Positions 17,857-26,769 of a stretch of DNA of 64,000 nucleotides are shown here, piece after piece; positions within the stretch are counted from its first letter, which is position 1, and every line of letters starts with the position of its first letter. Under the pieces are notes generated by a model that saw only the letters and a program-made list of their open reading frames with translations, made no database searches and was not told the origin of the DNA. Origin of the DNA: Acidaminobacter sp964416305 (lineage in GTDB: Bacteria > Bacillota > Clostridia > Peptostreptococcales > Acidaminobacteraceae); assembly GCA_964416305.1 (NCBI GenBank), contig CAYQDM010000016.1, positions 25,792 through 89,791 of the forward strand. Reading direction: 5' to 3'. A program made the position numbers and the translations under genes.

Positions 17857-18075
17857 ATGATGATCATCTTTTGGGGCATAATTGGCTATGTCATTTATCT
17901 TGCAGTTAAAGGGAACGACACTTCAGGCAGACAGACTGTTTTTCAGTCCGGCTTGTCGGGTTTAGGCCACGACGGTTCAAAATACAATGCCGAGGCAACG
18001 CTAAAGAGCAGGTATGCTAAAGGTGAAATTGACGAAGATACCTATTTGAGGATGCTGCGCAATTTGCGTGGTTGA
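17857..18075 (+). CDS. Small membrane protein with SHOCT domain
   Basis: The 72-residue protein has one N-terminal hydrophobic segment (MMIIFWGIIGYVIYLAV) and a C-terminal SHOCT motif (LKSRYAKGEIDEDTYLRML). SHOCT domains are short oligomerisation or membrane-linked modules of unknown specific function. ATG 17857 is preferred over the upstream ATG 17839 because GGGAGGGA lies 6 bases before it. It is monocistronic, between two terminators. Confidence 0.75.
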   Translation: MMIIFWGIIGYVIYLAVKGNDTSGRQTVFQSGLSGLGHDGSKYNAEATLKSRYAKGEIDEDTYLRMLRNLRG

Positions 18076-18101
18076 GAATTTTGAGAATTATACGTAAAAA
18101 A

Positions 18102-18127
18102 ACCGCCTTATTCGGGGCGGTTTTTTT
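18102..18127 (+). terminator. Bidirectional terminator
   Basis: ACCGCC (18102-18107) pairs with GGCGGT (18116-18121). It has T-runs on both strands: T8 to the right and A7 to the left. Confidence 0.88.
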
Positions 18128-18173
18128 TGTGGTGTTCGTTGGATCACCTTTATAAATTGTACGAGAATTGTGA

Positions 18174-18220
18174 AGCTCTGGCACTGAAATGAAAGTTGTC
18201 CGCGTCACCAAACTGAAAAC
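18174..18220. repeat. Short copy of the CTCTGGCAC / GTTGTCCGCGTCACC repeat family
   Basis: The head CTCTGGCAC (18176-18184) is followed by one unit GAAAGTTGTCCGCGTCACC and a partial second. It abuts the stop codon of the minus-strand response regulator. Confidence 0.7.
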
Positions 18221-19050
18221 TACCCTCGAAGCTTAAACACCAGCCAATCGGTATTTTCCTCAATTACAACCCGGACCTCTTCAAGTGTCGCGGAGACCTT
18301 CAGATGGTCCGCAATCAGCGCTTCAAAACGGTGCTTATAACCAGTATACAAGGATTTCCTGAGATAGGGTACGACGCCTGAATGCTCCTTGAGCCCCAGC
18401 AGTGAGGCTTCAAAAGGCGACTGGACTTCCGTCGCCCAGATTTCCAAATCATGGGTTCCCAGGGAGACGCGAACCTCTCTGGGGCCTTTGCCGGTGAGTG
18501 ACTTCAGCAAATGAGCAAAGGCACTTTTCAAAGCCTTTTCGGCTTCAAGGCGCTGCTGACGGTCCATCAGCCGTCCCGCGGCGTCCCCGGATGACGACAG
18601 TTTGTCCTGAGCGATTCGGCAGAGGCTGTCCAGGAGTTCATCAGCTTCTATAGGTTTAACGCAGTACTTCACTATGCCCAGATCAATCGCTTTCAACACC
18701 GTTTCCAGGTCAGAGAATGCGGAGGTGATAATGACCGGGGTCAAAACGGATTCCTCCCTAAGGGTCTGGATCAGCGTAAAGCCATCCATTTTGGGCATCC
18801 AAAGGTCACACAGGATGACATCAAAGGTCTGGCGCCTGCAAAGTTCCAAAGCTTCCAAGCCATTGGAAGCCACCGACAGGGAGGCGACGCGTTTTTTGAG
18901 AAAATGCGCCAGCTCCTCCAAGGCTTCACGGTCGTCCTCCACATAAAGCAGGCGCAGGGTATTCAGCAGCGCCTCTGGTTTAGGGACTTCCGACCCACTA
19001 AGAGCAACGTTTTCACTCGAATTGTTCATTTTTTCTACACTCATCCTCAC
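18220..19050 (-). CDS. Response regulator with receiver domain fused to an MpsC/DUF2294-like domain
   Basis: The protein has 276 residues. The receiver domain (about 32-150) has LLYVEDDREA, the phospho-acceptor Asp in VILCDLWMPKMDG, a switch Thr/Ser in VIITSAF and Lys in YCVKPIEAD. After a linker the C-terminus (about 180-276) looks like the MpsC/DUF2294 family (GPREVRVSLGTHDLEIW, SPFEASLLG, HRFEALIADHL, NTDWLVFKL) rather than a DNA-binding domain. It overlaps the kinase stop as GTGA, so the pair is one operon. If this reading is right, the output is probably protein- or membrane-directed. ATG 19044 is an alternative start. Confidence 0.72.
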   Translation of the reverse strand: MRMSVEKMNNSSENVALSGSEVPKPEALLNTLRLLYVEDDREALEELAHFLKKRVASLSVASNGLEALELCRRQTFDVILCDLWMPKMDGFTLIQTLREESVLTPVIITSAFSDLETVLKAIDLGIVKYCVKPIEADELLDSLCRIAQDKLSSSGDAAGRLMDRQQRLEAEKALKSAFAHLLKSLTGKGPREVRVSLGTHDLEIWATEVQSPFEASLLGLKEHSGVVPYLRKSLYTGYKHRFEALIADHLKVSATLEEVRVVIEENTDWLVFKLRG

Positions 19051-21599
19051 TCACCAACCTTTCCAAACAGCGGGACCTCAATTTCAAACGCGCAGCCGGT
19101 TTCAGCCGGCACCAAAGTGAGGCGTCCGCCAAAAGCGGTTTCTATGATGGATCTGGCCATAGGCAGTCCGAGTCCGGTTCCGCCCTGGGCTTCTTTAGTC
19201 GTATAGTACATTTCAAAAACGCTGTCCGCGTCTGAAACCGGAATCCCCGGTCCTGAATCCTCAATCCGCACCGTCAGTGCATCCGGGTGCTGCTGTCCCA
19301 GAACGCGGATGGTTCGGGGTTTCCCGGGCGGGTTGTGCTTCAGGGCATCAATCGCGTTGGAGATCAGGTTGAAGAGAACGTGAGAGAATTGGTTGTCGAA
19401 ACCGACTATAGGCTGAAGGCTCTCTAAATTCTCAGTTATAAGCGTGATGCCGGACACGCGCAGCTGCTCATCCACCAAACCCTGCACGAGCCGCACCGAC
19501 TCCGCCACGGTGAAGTCGCGGGGCTCGGTGCGAGGATTTGAGAAATACCGGAAGTCGTCAATAGTCTCCGACATGCGGCGGATCAGCGCATTCGCTTTGA
19601 GATAGCAGGACTCCACATAATCCGCATCATTCCCCGGGTCCCTGAGGTTCATAAGGACCAGGCGCAGAGTGTGCAGAGGCTGACGCCACTGGTGAGCTAT
19701 GCTGCCAATCATTTCGCCCATAGCTGCCATTCGGCCCTGATAGCGGATCAGCGCATCTTTTCTGCGGTTTTCCTCCAGTTCACGGGTGAAGAGCCGCTCC
19801 AGCTCGAGGTTGATCTCCTCCAGGTTCATGGACAGCTCGCCGGCCACAGGGCTTCCCATGAGGGTAGCGCCTGCCCCGCCTATTTCCTGAGCGACTTGAC
19901 CAATGATCTTCCGAAAGCGCTCTTCCGCCCGGCGTACTGCATGGGCATCTCTGACTTCCTTGGTGATATCCGTCACCATACTCATATTGAGCATGGTGTC
20001 CGCGCCGGAATCCCAGATGCGGGTGAGGACCATGCGGCCATGGAAGTGGTCTTCCTGATCAGGATTTTGAGGATCTGGCTTTCGAAGATACTTTTTCTCC
20101 ATGGAATAGCTGGTAATTCGGCCTTCCATGAGGTCGCGGTGCAGTCCGGCGTCCAGGTCTCTGTTGTCGGCAGCGATCAGCTGATTGATGTTCATGGTGC
20201 AGAGCTCATCCGCTGTGTACCCGGTCATGCTGCACCAGGCATCATTGACGTGGCGGATGTTCCCCTCCGAATCCGTCACGGTGATTCCCAGAACGGAGCT
20301 GCGGAAAATGGTTTCATAGCGCGCGTTGCTGAGAACCAGCTGGCGCTCGGCGAGCTGGCGGTCGTCGATCTCCTTGAGGAGCAGGGTATTGCGGCGTTTG
20401 AGGTAAACGACGAAAAAGAAGGTAATTAGGGCAGTCAGGATCAGGAAGGCGTAGGCCAGGTTTTTACGTGTATTTTCAAGCTGAGTCATCTTGACCTGGT
20501 CGTAGTCGAAGATCATGGCGTCCAGGTCCGGCACTTCTTCGATCATACCCAGGCTCTTCATGGCCTCCGCCATTTTAATCCATCGGAAAGGGTTAATGTT
20601 GCCGACCTCGACAATGGGATAGTGGGTCAGCTCAAGGACCTTCCCGGCCTGGTAAAGGTTGAAGTCGAGTAGGGCGGCTTGCGTCTCCGGGGCCGCGTCC
20701 GGGGCTGCCAGCCGCGTCACGATCAGCTCCGAGATCTCCATGGGATGCTCCAGAGCGTAGAACCAGCCCTTGATGCTCGCGCGCCTGAAACGCTCAACGA
20801 GCTCCGGGTTGCTCCTGGCGAGTTTACCCGACGTGAAAAGCGTATCCCCATAAAAATCAATGCCGTGTTCCGCCGGCCGGATCACCTTAACGGGAACGCC
20901 GGCTTTTTCGGCGGCATAAGGGATCTGTCCCAGGAAGTCCGGGACGACGTCAAAAGTCTTGTTCATCAAGTCCTCCAGGGTGAAGTCCCTGGTGATGTCC
21001 GTGGTGCGTGTGGCATAGGGCGCAATGCCTTCGCTGGCGAGGAGGGCCTGTAGCTCCAGGTCCAGAAGATCCCCCGGCCTTCTGGCGATATGCAGCTGGG
21101 ACAGGTCGAATACCGTGTTGCCGCGTTCTGCCAGCAAGGTGACGTATTCGACGGCGCTGCGCTGAAAGATGGAGGCTACCAGGATCAGATCCATGCCGGC
21201 GTCCTGAGCCATCATGAGGTTTGCGGCACCCACGCCAAAATCCGCGCGTCCTTCCTCGACCTCCAGGGCGGCATCCAGGATGTCCGGACTCTTCGCTGTA
21301 AAAGCAGGTCGTATGTCGACGTTCAGGCCTTCCTCTTCATAGTAGCCCATCCACTGAGCCGCGTAATAGCCGGCGAACTGGAACTGATGGTCCCAGCGCA
21401 GCTGCAGAACGAGCTCAGTCAGGCCGGGCTGAGAGTGCGAAAAGGACGGAGCGCTGCCGATGGTCCCTTCACCCACCTCCGTCGCCGGAGCAGACGCGAA
21501 AGCGGGGAGACAGAGCCATCCGAGGGCAAAGCTCAATGCAATGCTCAATGAAAGAAGGGGAGAGATATAAGACCTTACTCTATTGAAACGCTTAGTCAT
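19047..21599 (-). CDS. Membrane sensor histidine kinase with NMT1/THI5-like extracellular sensor and PAS domain
   Basis: The protein has 850 residues. A signal-anchor helix (ISPLLSLSIALSFALGWLCL) is followed by an NMT1/THI5 (SsuA-like) ligand-binding domain: QLRWDHQFQFAGYYAA, GRADFGVGAANLMMA. A transmembrane helix lies near residue 390 (AYAFLILTALITFFFVVYL), then comes a PAS domain (GITVTDSEGNIRHVN). The kinase core has IAHQWRQPLHTL (H-box), NLISNAIDAL (N-box), EDSGPGIP and GTGLGLPMA. The sensor family binds thiamine pyrimidine precursors, sulfonates or other small organics, so the ligand is unknown. ATG 21599 was chosen for AAGGAAA upstream. GCCGATGGTC (21456-21465) lies just after the signal peptide. 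Confidence 0.85.
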   Translation of the reverse strand: MTKRFNRVRSYISPLLSLSIALSFALGWLCLPAFASAPATEVGEGTIGSAPSFSHSQPGLTELVLQLRWDHQFQFAGYYAAQWMGYYEEEGLNVDIRPAFTAKSPDILDAALEVEEGRADFGVGAANLMMAQDAGMDLILVASIFQRSAVEYVTLLAERGNTVFDLSQLHIARRPGDLLDLELQALLASEGIAPYATRTTDITRDFTLEDLMNKTFDVVPDFLGQIPYAAEKAGVPVKVIRPAEHGIDFYGDTLFTSGKLARSNPELVERFRRASIKGWFYALEHPMEISELIVTRLAAPDAAPETQAALLDFNLYQAGKVLELTHYPIVEVGNINPFRWIKMAEAMKSLGMIEEVPDLDAMIFDYDQVKMTQLENTRKNLAYAFLILTALITFFFVVYLKRRNTLLLKEIDDRQLAERQLVLSNARYETIFRSSVLGITVTDSEGNIRHVNDAWCSMTGYTADELCTMNINQLIAADNRDLDAGLHRDLMEGRITSYSMEKKYLRKPDPQNPDQEDHFHGRMVLTRIWDSGADTMLNMSMVTDITKEVRDAHAVRRAEERFRKIIGQVAQEIGGAGATLMGSPVAGELSMNLEEINLELERLFTRELEENRRKDALIRYQGRMAAMGEMIGSIAHQWRQPLHTLRLVLMNLRDPGNDADYVESCYLKANALIRRMSETIDDFRYFSNPRTEPRDFTVAESVRLVQGLVDEQLRVSGITLITENLESLQPIVGFDNQFSHVLFNLISNAIDALKHNPPGKPRTIRVLGQQHPDALTVRIEDSGPGIPVSDADSVFEMYYTTKEAQGGTGLGLPMARSIIETAFGGRLTLVPAETGCAFEIEVPLFGKVGE

Positions 21600-21677
21600 G
21601 GGCGATTTCCTTTCTTGCGGCGGCGTAGAAAGACAGGGACACAGCAACTGATAACCTAATTGAGAACTATTCACGCA

Positions 21678-21775
21678 TGCTCTGGCACCAGATTGAAAGT
21701 TGTCCGCGTCACCAACTCCGAAACCGTCCGCGTCACCAACTCAAAAGTTGTCCGCGTCACCAACTCAGTTCCAAA
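21678..21775. repeat. Three-unit array of the GTTGTCCGCGTCACC repeat
   Basis: The head CTCTGGCAC (21680-21688) is followed by three units of about 24 bp, each with GTCCGCGTCACCAAC. It lies about 80 bp upstream of the sensor-kinase start, in a 410-bp region without a gene. Confidence 0.8.
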
Positions 21776-21927
21776 TGCGGCTCGAGGTCTGTTGCCCGAT
21801 CTTTTTTCTTTGAAAATTTTATCACAATGACGCCCCCCAAACAATGTAACGACTTCACAGAGAGTGAGTGGTCTCACGGCTGCAAACATAGGCAAAATTG
21901 TCTGAGGGAGACGCTTCCAAGAAGAAA

Positions 21928-21975
21928 CGCCTGAAGCAGCCTTTCGCGGGTGCGAAAGGGGGCTTCAGGCGTTTT
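21928..21975. terminator. Long-stem terminator downstream of the NCS2 permease
   Basis: CGCCTGAAGC and GCCTTTCGC pair with GCGAAAGG and GGCTTCAGGCG (21928-21971). TTTT follows on the plus strand and a T-rich tract on the minus strand. It ends the permease transcript. Confidence 0.85.
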
Positions 21976-22009
21976 CCTTGAATCAGTATCTTCTTGAACT
22001 TTTCTATGA

Positions 22010-23368
22010 CTATGCGTTTAGTGTTTCTTTCAGAGTGGTGTTGTCGTAACCATCGGCAGCTTCCAGCACTTCGACCTCTTCTTTGAGGAAGATGTTGAGC
22101 AGGAGCGCCGTGATGGTGCCCGCGCTGATGCCGGAGGAGAAGAGGCTCTTGACGAAGTCAGGGAGCTGGCTGAGGAATTCCGGACGCACCGTGACGCCAA
22201 GACCAAGGCCAATGGAAACCGCGATTATGATCATGTTTCGGTTGTTGAGCGGCACATCCTTCAGGGTCTTGATGCCCGCGGATGCCACCATGCCGAACAT
22301 GATGATGCCAGCGCCGCCGAGAACCGGGTTCGGGATGATTGCGATGAGCGCGCCGACTTTCGGGAAGATGCCGAGGAGCACCAGCACTATGCCCGCCAGG
22401 GAAACGACGTGACGGCTGGCGACTTTGGTCATTGGGATCAGGCCGACGTTCTGGCTGAAAGAAGTGTTCGGGCCTGCGTTGAAGAAACCGGCGAGGAAGC
22501 TGCCCACGCCATCCGCCAGAATCCCTGCCGATAGTTGTTCATCCGTCAACTCTTGCTCCGCAGCTTCACCTACGGCCATCAGGCAGCCCACGGTTTCAAT
22601 GGTCGTTACGAGGTAAGCGGTGATGAAAGGGATTACGGCAGCCATGCTGAATGTGATGCCGAACTTGAGCGGCGTTGGGATGGCGAACAGAGAAGCGTCA
22701 GCCACGGCCTGCATATTGAGGAGACCGAGGGGCCAGCAGATGATATAGCCAAAGACAAGGCCAATAATGACAGAGGCGGAGCTGATAAAGCCTTTCCCAT
22801 AGCGGTTGAGGAGGACAGTGATGACCAGTACTGCCATAGCAATTGAAATGTTGAGAACACTGCCGTAGTCCGCCGCACCGTAGCCGCCTGCTGCCCAGTC
22901 AATGGAGACAGGAAGGAGCGTCAGCCCGATGAGCGCGACGACGGTACCGGTGACAATCGGCGGGAAAAATTTTCTGAGGGGCTTAATAAAACGGCTGAGG
23001 ATAATTTCAATGAAGGAGCCGAGCACCGTGGCGCCGAAGATGCCTGGAAGCCCCAGCATGGAGCCGACCGCGATGGAAGGTCCCACAAACGTAAAGTCCG
23101 TACCCATGACGCATGGCACTTTCGCGCCAATTTTCCAGATGCCGCGGGCCTGAATCCAGGTCGTGACGCCTGCCATGAAGATCGCCGCGCTGACCAGGTA
23201 GGCTGTGTCTGCGGTATTGACGCCCAGAACGCCGGAGATGACAAGCGGCACGGCCACAATGCCGCCGAAGGCTGCCAGGATGTGCTGAAACGCAAGGACG
23301 AGGCTGATGTGCATAGGTGGTTTGTCATTGATCTTGTAAAGGATTTCAGATGTTTGCTTGACTCTCAT
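22010..23368 (-). CDS. NCS2 family nucleobase (xanthine/uric acid or uracil) permease
   Basis: The 452-residue protein has about 12 to 14 transmembrane helices and belongs to the nucleobase:cation symporter-2 family. Signatures include LVLAFQHILAAFGG at the N-terminus, TDFTFVGPSIAVGS, PPIVTGTVVALIGLTL and the NAGPNTSFSQNVGLIPMTKVASR stretch that forms the substrate site (split here by the shorter pieces NAGPNTSFSQNVG and TKVASR). It most resembles the purine (xanthine/urate) branch, though uracil cannot be excluded. The leader carries a terminator. The ACCATCGGC copy at 22049-22057 lies in the variable C-terminal tail (AADGY). Confidence 0.88.
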   Translation of the reverse strand: MRVKQTSEILYKINDKPPMHISLVLAFQHILAAFGGIVAVPLVISGVLGVNTADTAYLVSAAIFMAGVTTWIQARGIWKIGAKVPCVMGTDFTFVGPSIAVGSMLGLPGIFGATVLGSFIEIILSRFIKPLRKFFPPIVTGTVVALIGLTLLPVSIDWAAGGYGAADYGSVLNISIAMAVLVITVLLNRYGKGFISSASVIIGLVFGYIICWPLGLLNMQAVADASLFAIPTPLKFGITFSMAAVIPFITAYLVTTIETVGCLMAVGEAAEQELTDEQLSAGILADGVGSFLAGFFNAGPNTSFSQNVGLIPMTKVASRHVVSLAGIVLVLLGIFPKVGALIAIIPNPVLGGAGIIMFGMVASAGIKTLKDVPLNNRNMIIIAVSIGLGLGVTVRPEFLSQLPDFVKSLFSSGISAGTITALLLNIFLKEEVEVLEAADGYDNTTLKETLNA

Positions 23369-23720
23369 GTGTGTTCCTCCTCAAATAAGTAGGTGAGTAG
23401 CGCCGCCTGAAAAAAATTAAGTATAAATCCCTCCTTGTGAAATAAAAAAGGCCGGCAAACAGAGGTTTGTAAACCCCTGACTGCCGGCCGTATGAAGCTT
23501 GAATGCGATTCATCTTCACGATTGCCTACATTTTTGGAATTGTGATGGTGAAGTGTGTGGTGTCTGGTATGTAGTGTGTTGCTGCTTCACAGTGTCTCAA
23601 TGCCGTCAGTCTGGCGAACCCATGGTTTCCGGACTGCTTGCAGGCACTTTGATCTGCTGCTGGTTACAAATGTATCACAAAATTAAAAGTCTGACTATTT
23701 GTAAAAGTTCACAAAAGTAA
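23369..23720 (-). promoter_or_regulatory. Leader of the NCS2 permease with intrinsic terminator (candidate attenuator or riboswitch)
   Basis: On the minus strand, GGCCGGCA pairs with TGCCGGCC (23450-23489), with an inner AGGGGTTT/AAACCTCT extension, and TTTTTT follows at 23449-23444. This terminator lies before the start codon, so it stops leader transcripts instead of ending the gene. Upstream RNA is structured, but I see no purine-riboswitch consensus. Confidence 0.55.
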
Positions 23721-23774
23721 GCGTGAAATTTTGTCGTTAAATTTTGAAAATTAATAACAATAACCAAAATTTGT

Positions 23775-23784
23775 GCCGATGGTC
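23775..23784 (+). repeat. Copy of the dispersed motif GCCGATGGTC
   Basis: Exact 10-mer in the 603-bp gap between the divergently transcribed permease and scpA-fusion genes. The rest of this part of the gap is AT-rich and shows no ORF. Confidence 0.7.
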
Positions 23785-23938
23785 GCAACTATTTCATAAT
23801 TTTAAGGCATATTCTGCAGAAAACAAACTACATTGCATACAACCTAATCCACTTTCTCCATAGTGTACCCCGACAACCCCAACTTCTTCGTCAAGCAAAA
23901 TTTCCAGCCCTGCACTATGACCAAGGCAGGCTTTTTGT

Positions 23939-23944
23939 TATAAT
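23939..23944 (+). promoter_or_regulatory. Predicted -10 of the nucleotidyltransferase-ScpA operon
   Basis: TATAAT lies 28 bp before the GTG start. The matching -35 is weak. Confidence 0.45.
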
Positions 23945-23971
23945 AAATGGGTTAAAGAAGGAGGGGTCCCG

Positions 23972-26101
23972 GTGACCGACCTAATCACTCAAACTCAATC
24001 GCTGCTGGCACTGCCGCTGGAAGAACTCATCGCGCACCTTGAAGACAGGGTCAACGCGCTGAATCGCGCCCACGACGGCATTTTGACTCAACTCCTGCTC
24101 GCAGCTGAAGATTATAAATCGGAAACGCCAAGTGCCACCCTCAAGGTCTTCCTGGTCGGCGGCGCTGTTCGTGACCTGATCCTGGGCTGCGACGTCCGCG
24201 ACCTGGACGTGGTCATTGAAGGTGAGATCACGAAACTGACCGACCGCCTCACAAATATTGACTGGCAGTATTTCGACCGCTTCATGACCGCCTCTGGCAT
24301 CCTGGACACAGGGGAGATCGACTTGATCACCGCCCGCAGCGAACGCTACGAAGCCCCCGGGCAGCTCCCCTCAGTCACGCCAGGCACCATTGAAGACGAT
24401 CTGAAACGCAGGGACTTCACCGTCAACGCCATGGCCCTTGAGCTCGAACTTCTGGATTATGTGCCTCCGGAAAACTGCGACACCCACGTCGGTAGAACAA
24501 TCCTCATCCACCTGCTCGATCCCCTGAAAGGCCTCGACGACCTAAAAGCCAAAGCCCTCAGAGTCCTGCATGACCAGAGCTTTTACGACGATCCCACCCG
24601 TCTGTACCGCGCGGTCCGCTACATGGCCCGAGTAGGTCTGACCCCGGTGGACACAACTCAAAGACAAATGAATGACGCCATAGAAGCGGGCGCGCTTAAA
24701 ACCCTGAGCAATGACCGCATCATGCGAGAGCTGCTTCTCAATTTCAGTGACGGCCACTGCAAAGAGAGCCTACGCTTGATGCTCGACCTTGGTCTCCTCA
24801 GCCCCGCAAGCGACAACACCGCGCCAACCCCGGAGGCCCTCAACCAGGCCATAGCATTTGCCGGCGTCGTCGAACATGCCCCTGGCCTCTGCGGCGACGA
24901 CAAGGCAAGCCTCCTCTTCGGCTATTTTTCCCAGACCTCCCCGGACTTCGCCGAGCGCTTTCGTCAGTGCTCGCTGCCCCGCAAACTCAAAAATGCGGCT
25001 CGCGCCCTGAACACTACGTCCCCCGAGGCCCTGGCCAAACAGCTGAACCTCCATGAGGTCCCACCCCTTAAATCCCAACTCGATCCGCCCGCCAAAGAAC
25101 AGGCGGATACCTCTGGTCACCCAACCCAAACCCAACCTCAACCCCAATCCTCACCCGGCACCTCCGCTTATTCTGTCAAGCTGGATGCTTTCGAAGGCCC
25201 CATGGACCTTCTGCTCCACCTGATCCAGGACAACGAAATCGACATCTACGATATCCCCGTGGCCACCCTCTGCACCCAGTACCTCGACTACCTGACCCAT
25301 ATGGAAACTGCCCGGGTCGACATTGCCGGCGAATTCCTGGTCATGGCTGCGACCCTCCTTGAGATCAAGTCCATGATGCTGCTGCCGGACCGCGAAGCGG
25401 GCATTTTCGAGGCCTGGGACGTAGCTGAGGACCCACGTACGGAACTCGTCACCAAACTCGTCGAGTACAAGCGCTACAAGGAAGCCGCACGGCTCCTCAG
25501 CGGCCTCGAGCTGCAGGATGGCGCCTATTTCACTCGGGAGGCCTCAGATCTCTCTGAAATCCTTCCTCAGAATCCGGAAACCCTCAACGAGCCAACCGAG
25601 ATTGATCTTCTTACTGAAGCCTTGAAACGGGTGCTCACCAAACTGGATCGCACTGACACCCACAGAGAGCATTTTTTCTCCACCCTGAACCGCGAGCCCT
25701 ATGCGGTGGAAGATGCCATCAAGGCGCTGACGGCACGTCTCAAGGAAGTGAACGACATATCTTTCGAAGCTCTATTCGAGGGCGGCGCGACCCGCAATGT
25801 CGTCGTGACCACGTTTCTGGCCCTTCTTGAGCTTCTGAAGCTGAAGCGCGTTCGTGTGGTTCAGGATGAGATGTTCAGCGGCATCCTGATTCGGCGCAGG
25901 GAACCATCGGAAACTGAAGAGGAACTGATTCAGGAGTCCCTGCTGGAGCACTGGTATGAGACGTCTCAAGCCCAAGACAACCATACTGCTGCCGATGGTC
26001 CCCAAGTCCAACACCCACAAACCAAGGTTGAAAAATTCGACGAAAAAAACAGCGAAGAACACTTTGAAGACCACTACGATGAAGAAGGGGAGACCGACTG
26101 A
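23972..26101 (+). CDS. scpA: Fusion: class II tRNA nucleotidyltransferase/poly(A) polymerase - ScpA
   Basis: One 709-codon frame encodes two known proteins. Residues about 55-350 are a CCA-adding/poly(A) polymerase head and body: LVGGAVRDLILG, DLDVVIEG (catalytic Asp pair), RRDFTVNAMAL and DPTRLYRAVRYMARVG. After a Pro/Gln/Ser/Thr-rich linker (about 355-395), residues 396-640 are ScpA, the kleisin of SMC condensin: FEGPMDLLLHLI, DIAGEFLVMAATLLEIKS, VEYKRYKEAA, and a C-terminal winged helix (VTTFLALLELLKLKRV). An acidic tail follows, holding GCCGATGGTC at 25991-26000. There is no internal start or stop near the junction. GTG 23972 has GAAGGAGG upstream, and scpB follows directly. Confidence 0.88.
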   Translation: MTDLITQTQSLLALPLEELIAHLEDRVNALNRAHDGILTQLLLAAEDYKSETPSATLKVFLVGGAVRDLILGCDVRDLDVVIEGEITKLTDRLTNIDWQYFDRFMTASGILDTGEIDLITARSERYEAPGQLPSVTPGTIEDDLKRRDFTVNAMALELELLDYVPPENCDTHVGRTILIHLLDPLKGLDDLKAKALRVLHDQSFYDDPTRLYRAVRYMARVGLTPVDTTQRQMNDAIEAGALKTLSNDRIMRELLLNFSDGHCKESLRLMLDLGLLSPASDNTAPTPEALNQAIAFAGVVEHAPGLCGDDKASLLFGYFSQTSPDFAERFRQCSLPRKLKNAARALNTTSPEALAKQLNLHEVPPLKSQLDPPAKEQADTSGHPTQTQPQPQSSPGTSAYSVKLDAFEGPMDLLLHLIQDNEIDIYDIPVATLCTQYLDYLTHMETARVDIAGEFLVMAATLLEIKSMMLLPDREAGIFEAWDVAEDPRTELVTKLVEYKRYKEAARLLSGLELQDGAYFTREASDLSEILPQNPETLNEPTEIDLLTEALKRVLTKLDRTDTHREHFFSTLNREPYAVEDAIKALTARLKEVNDISFEALFEGGATRNVVVTTFLALLELLKLKRVRVVQDEMFSGILIRRREPSETEEELIQESLLEHWYETSQAQDNHTAADGPQVQHPQTKVEKFDEKNSEEHFEDHYDEEGETD

Positions 26102-26769
26102 TGGAAGAACGTTCCTACCGAAGCGCCATAGAATCCATCCTGTTTGTCAGCGGCGAGCCCGTGGCAATTGACCGTCTGGCGGCAGCCCTGGACCTGCCCA
26201 TGAGCTGGACCGTGGAACTGCTGGAATCCCTGCGCAAGGAATACGAGTCCGGGGAGCGGGGACTGCGCCTGCTGTTCATTCGCGACGCGGTTCAGATGGC
26301 CAGCGCACCGGAAAACGCGGACTTTATCGAGCGCGTCATGAAGACTACCAAATCCAGAGGCTTGTCACCGGCGACGCTGGAAACACTCGCCATTATTGCC
26401 TATAAACAACCGGTGACCCGGTCGGAGATCGATTACACAAGGGGCGTCAAGTCGGACAAGCCCCTGCAGATTTTGATCGAACGCGGGCTTATTGAAGAAA
26501 AGGGCAGGCTGGAGAAAATTGGGCGTCCAATGCTCTACGGCACCACGGACGAGTTTCTTCGAACCTTTGGTCTGCGGTCGCTGGAAGAGCTCCCGGACCT
26601 CACGACCTTCGACGGCGCCGAGCGTCTGATCAACCTGCTGGAAGCGCGCGAAGCGGATGGGTCGGATGGAACGGATGGATCGGTGGCAGAACCGACTGAA
26701 GCTGAACCGAGCGATTTCTCTGAAGAGGATGCTGTTACCATTCCCTATGAAAGGGATGAACCGCTATGA
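26101..26769 (+). CDS. scpB: Segregation and condensation protein B
   Basis: The 222-residue winged-helix protein is a partner of ScpA and SMC in chromosome segregation. The family pattern is present: SAIESILFVSGEPVAIDRLA at the N-terminus, LSPATLETLAIIAYKQPVTRSEI in the middle (two halves of the first winged helix), then RGLIEEKGRLEKIGRPMLYG. The Asp/Ser/Glu-rich tail contains short DNA repeats (GGATGG units at 26654-26683). Its ATG shares one base with the upstream TGA, and its stop overlaps rluB as ATGA, so translation is coupled on both sides. Confidence 0.95.
   Translation: MEERSYRSAIESILFVSGEPVAIDRLAAALDLPMSWTVELLESLRKEYESGERGLRLLFIRDAVQMASAPENADFIERVMKTTKSRGLSPATLETLAIIAYKQPVTRSEIDYTRGVKSDKPLQILIERGLIEEKGRLEKIGRPMLYGTTDEFLRTFGLRSLEELPDLTTFDGAERLINLLEAREADGSDGTDGSVAEPTEAEPSDFSEEDAVTIPYERDEPL

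Noticed and set aside
18661..19206. Plus-strand ORFs in the two-component region
   Set aside because: They are shadows of the minus-strand kinase and regulator genes, which carry clear family motifs.
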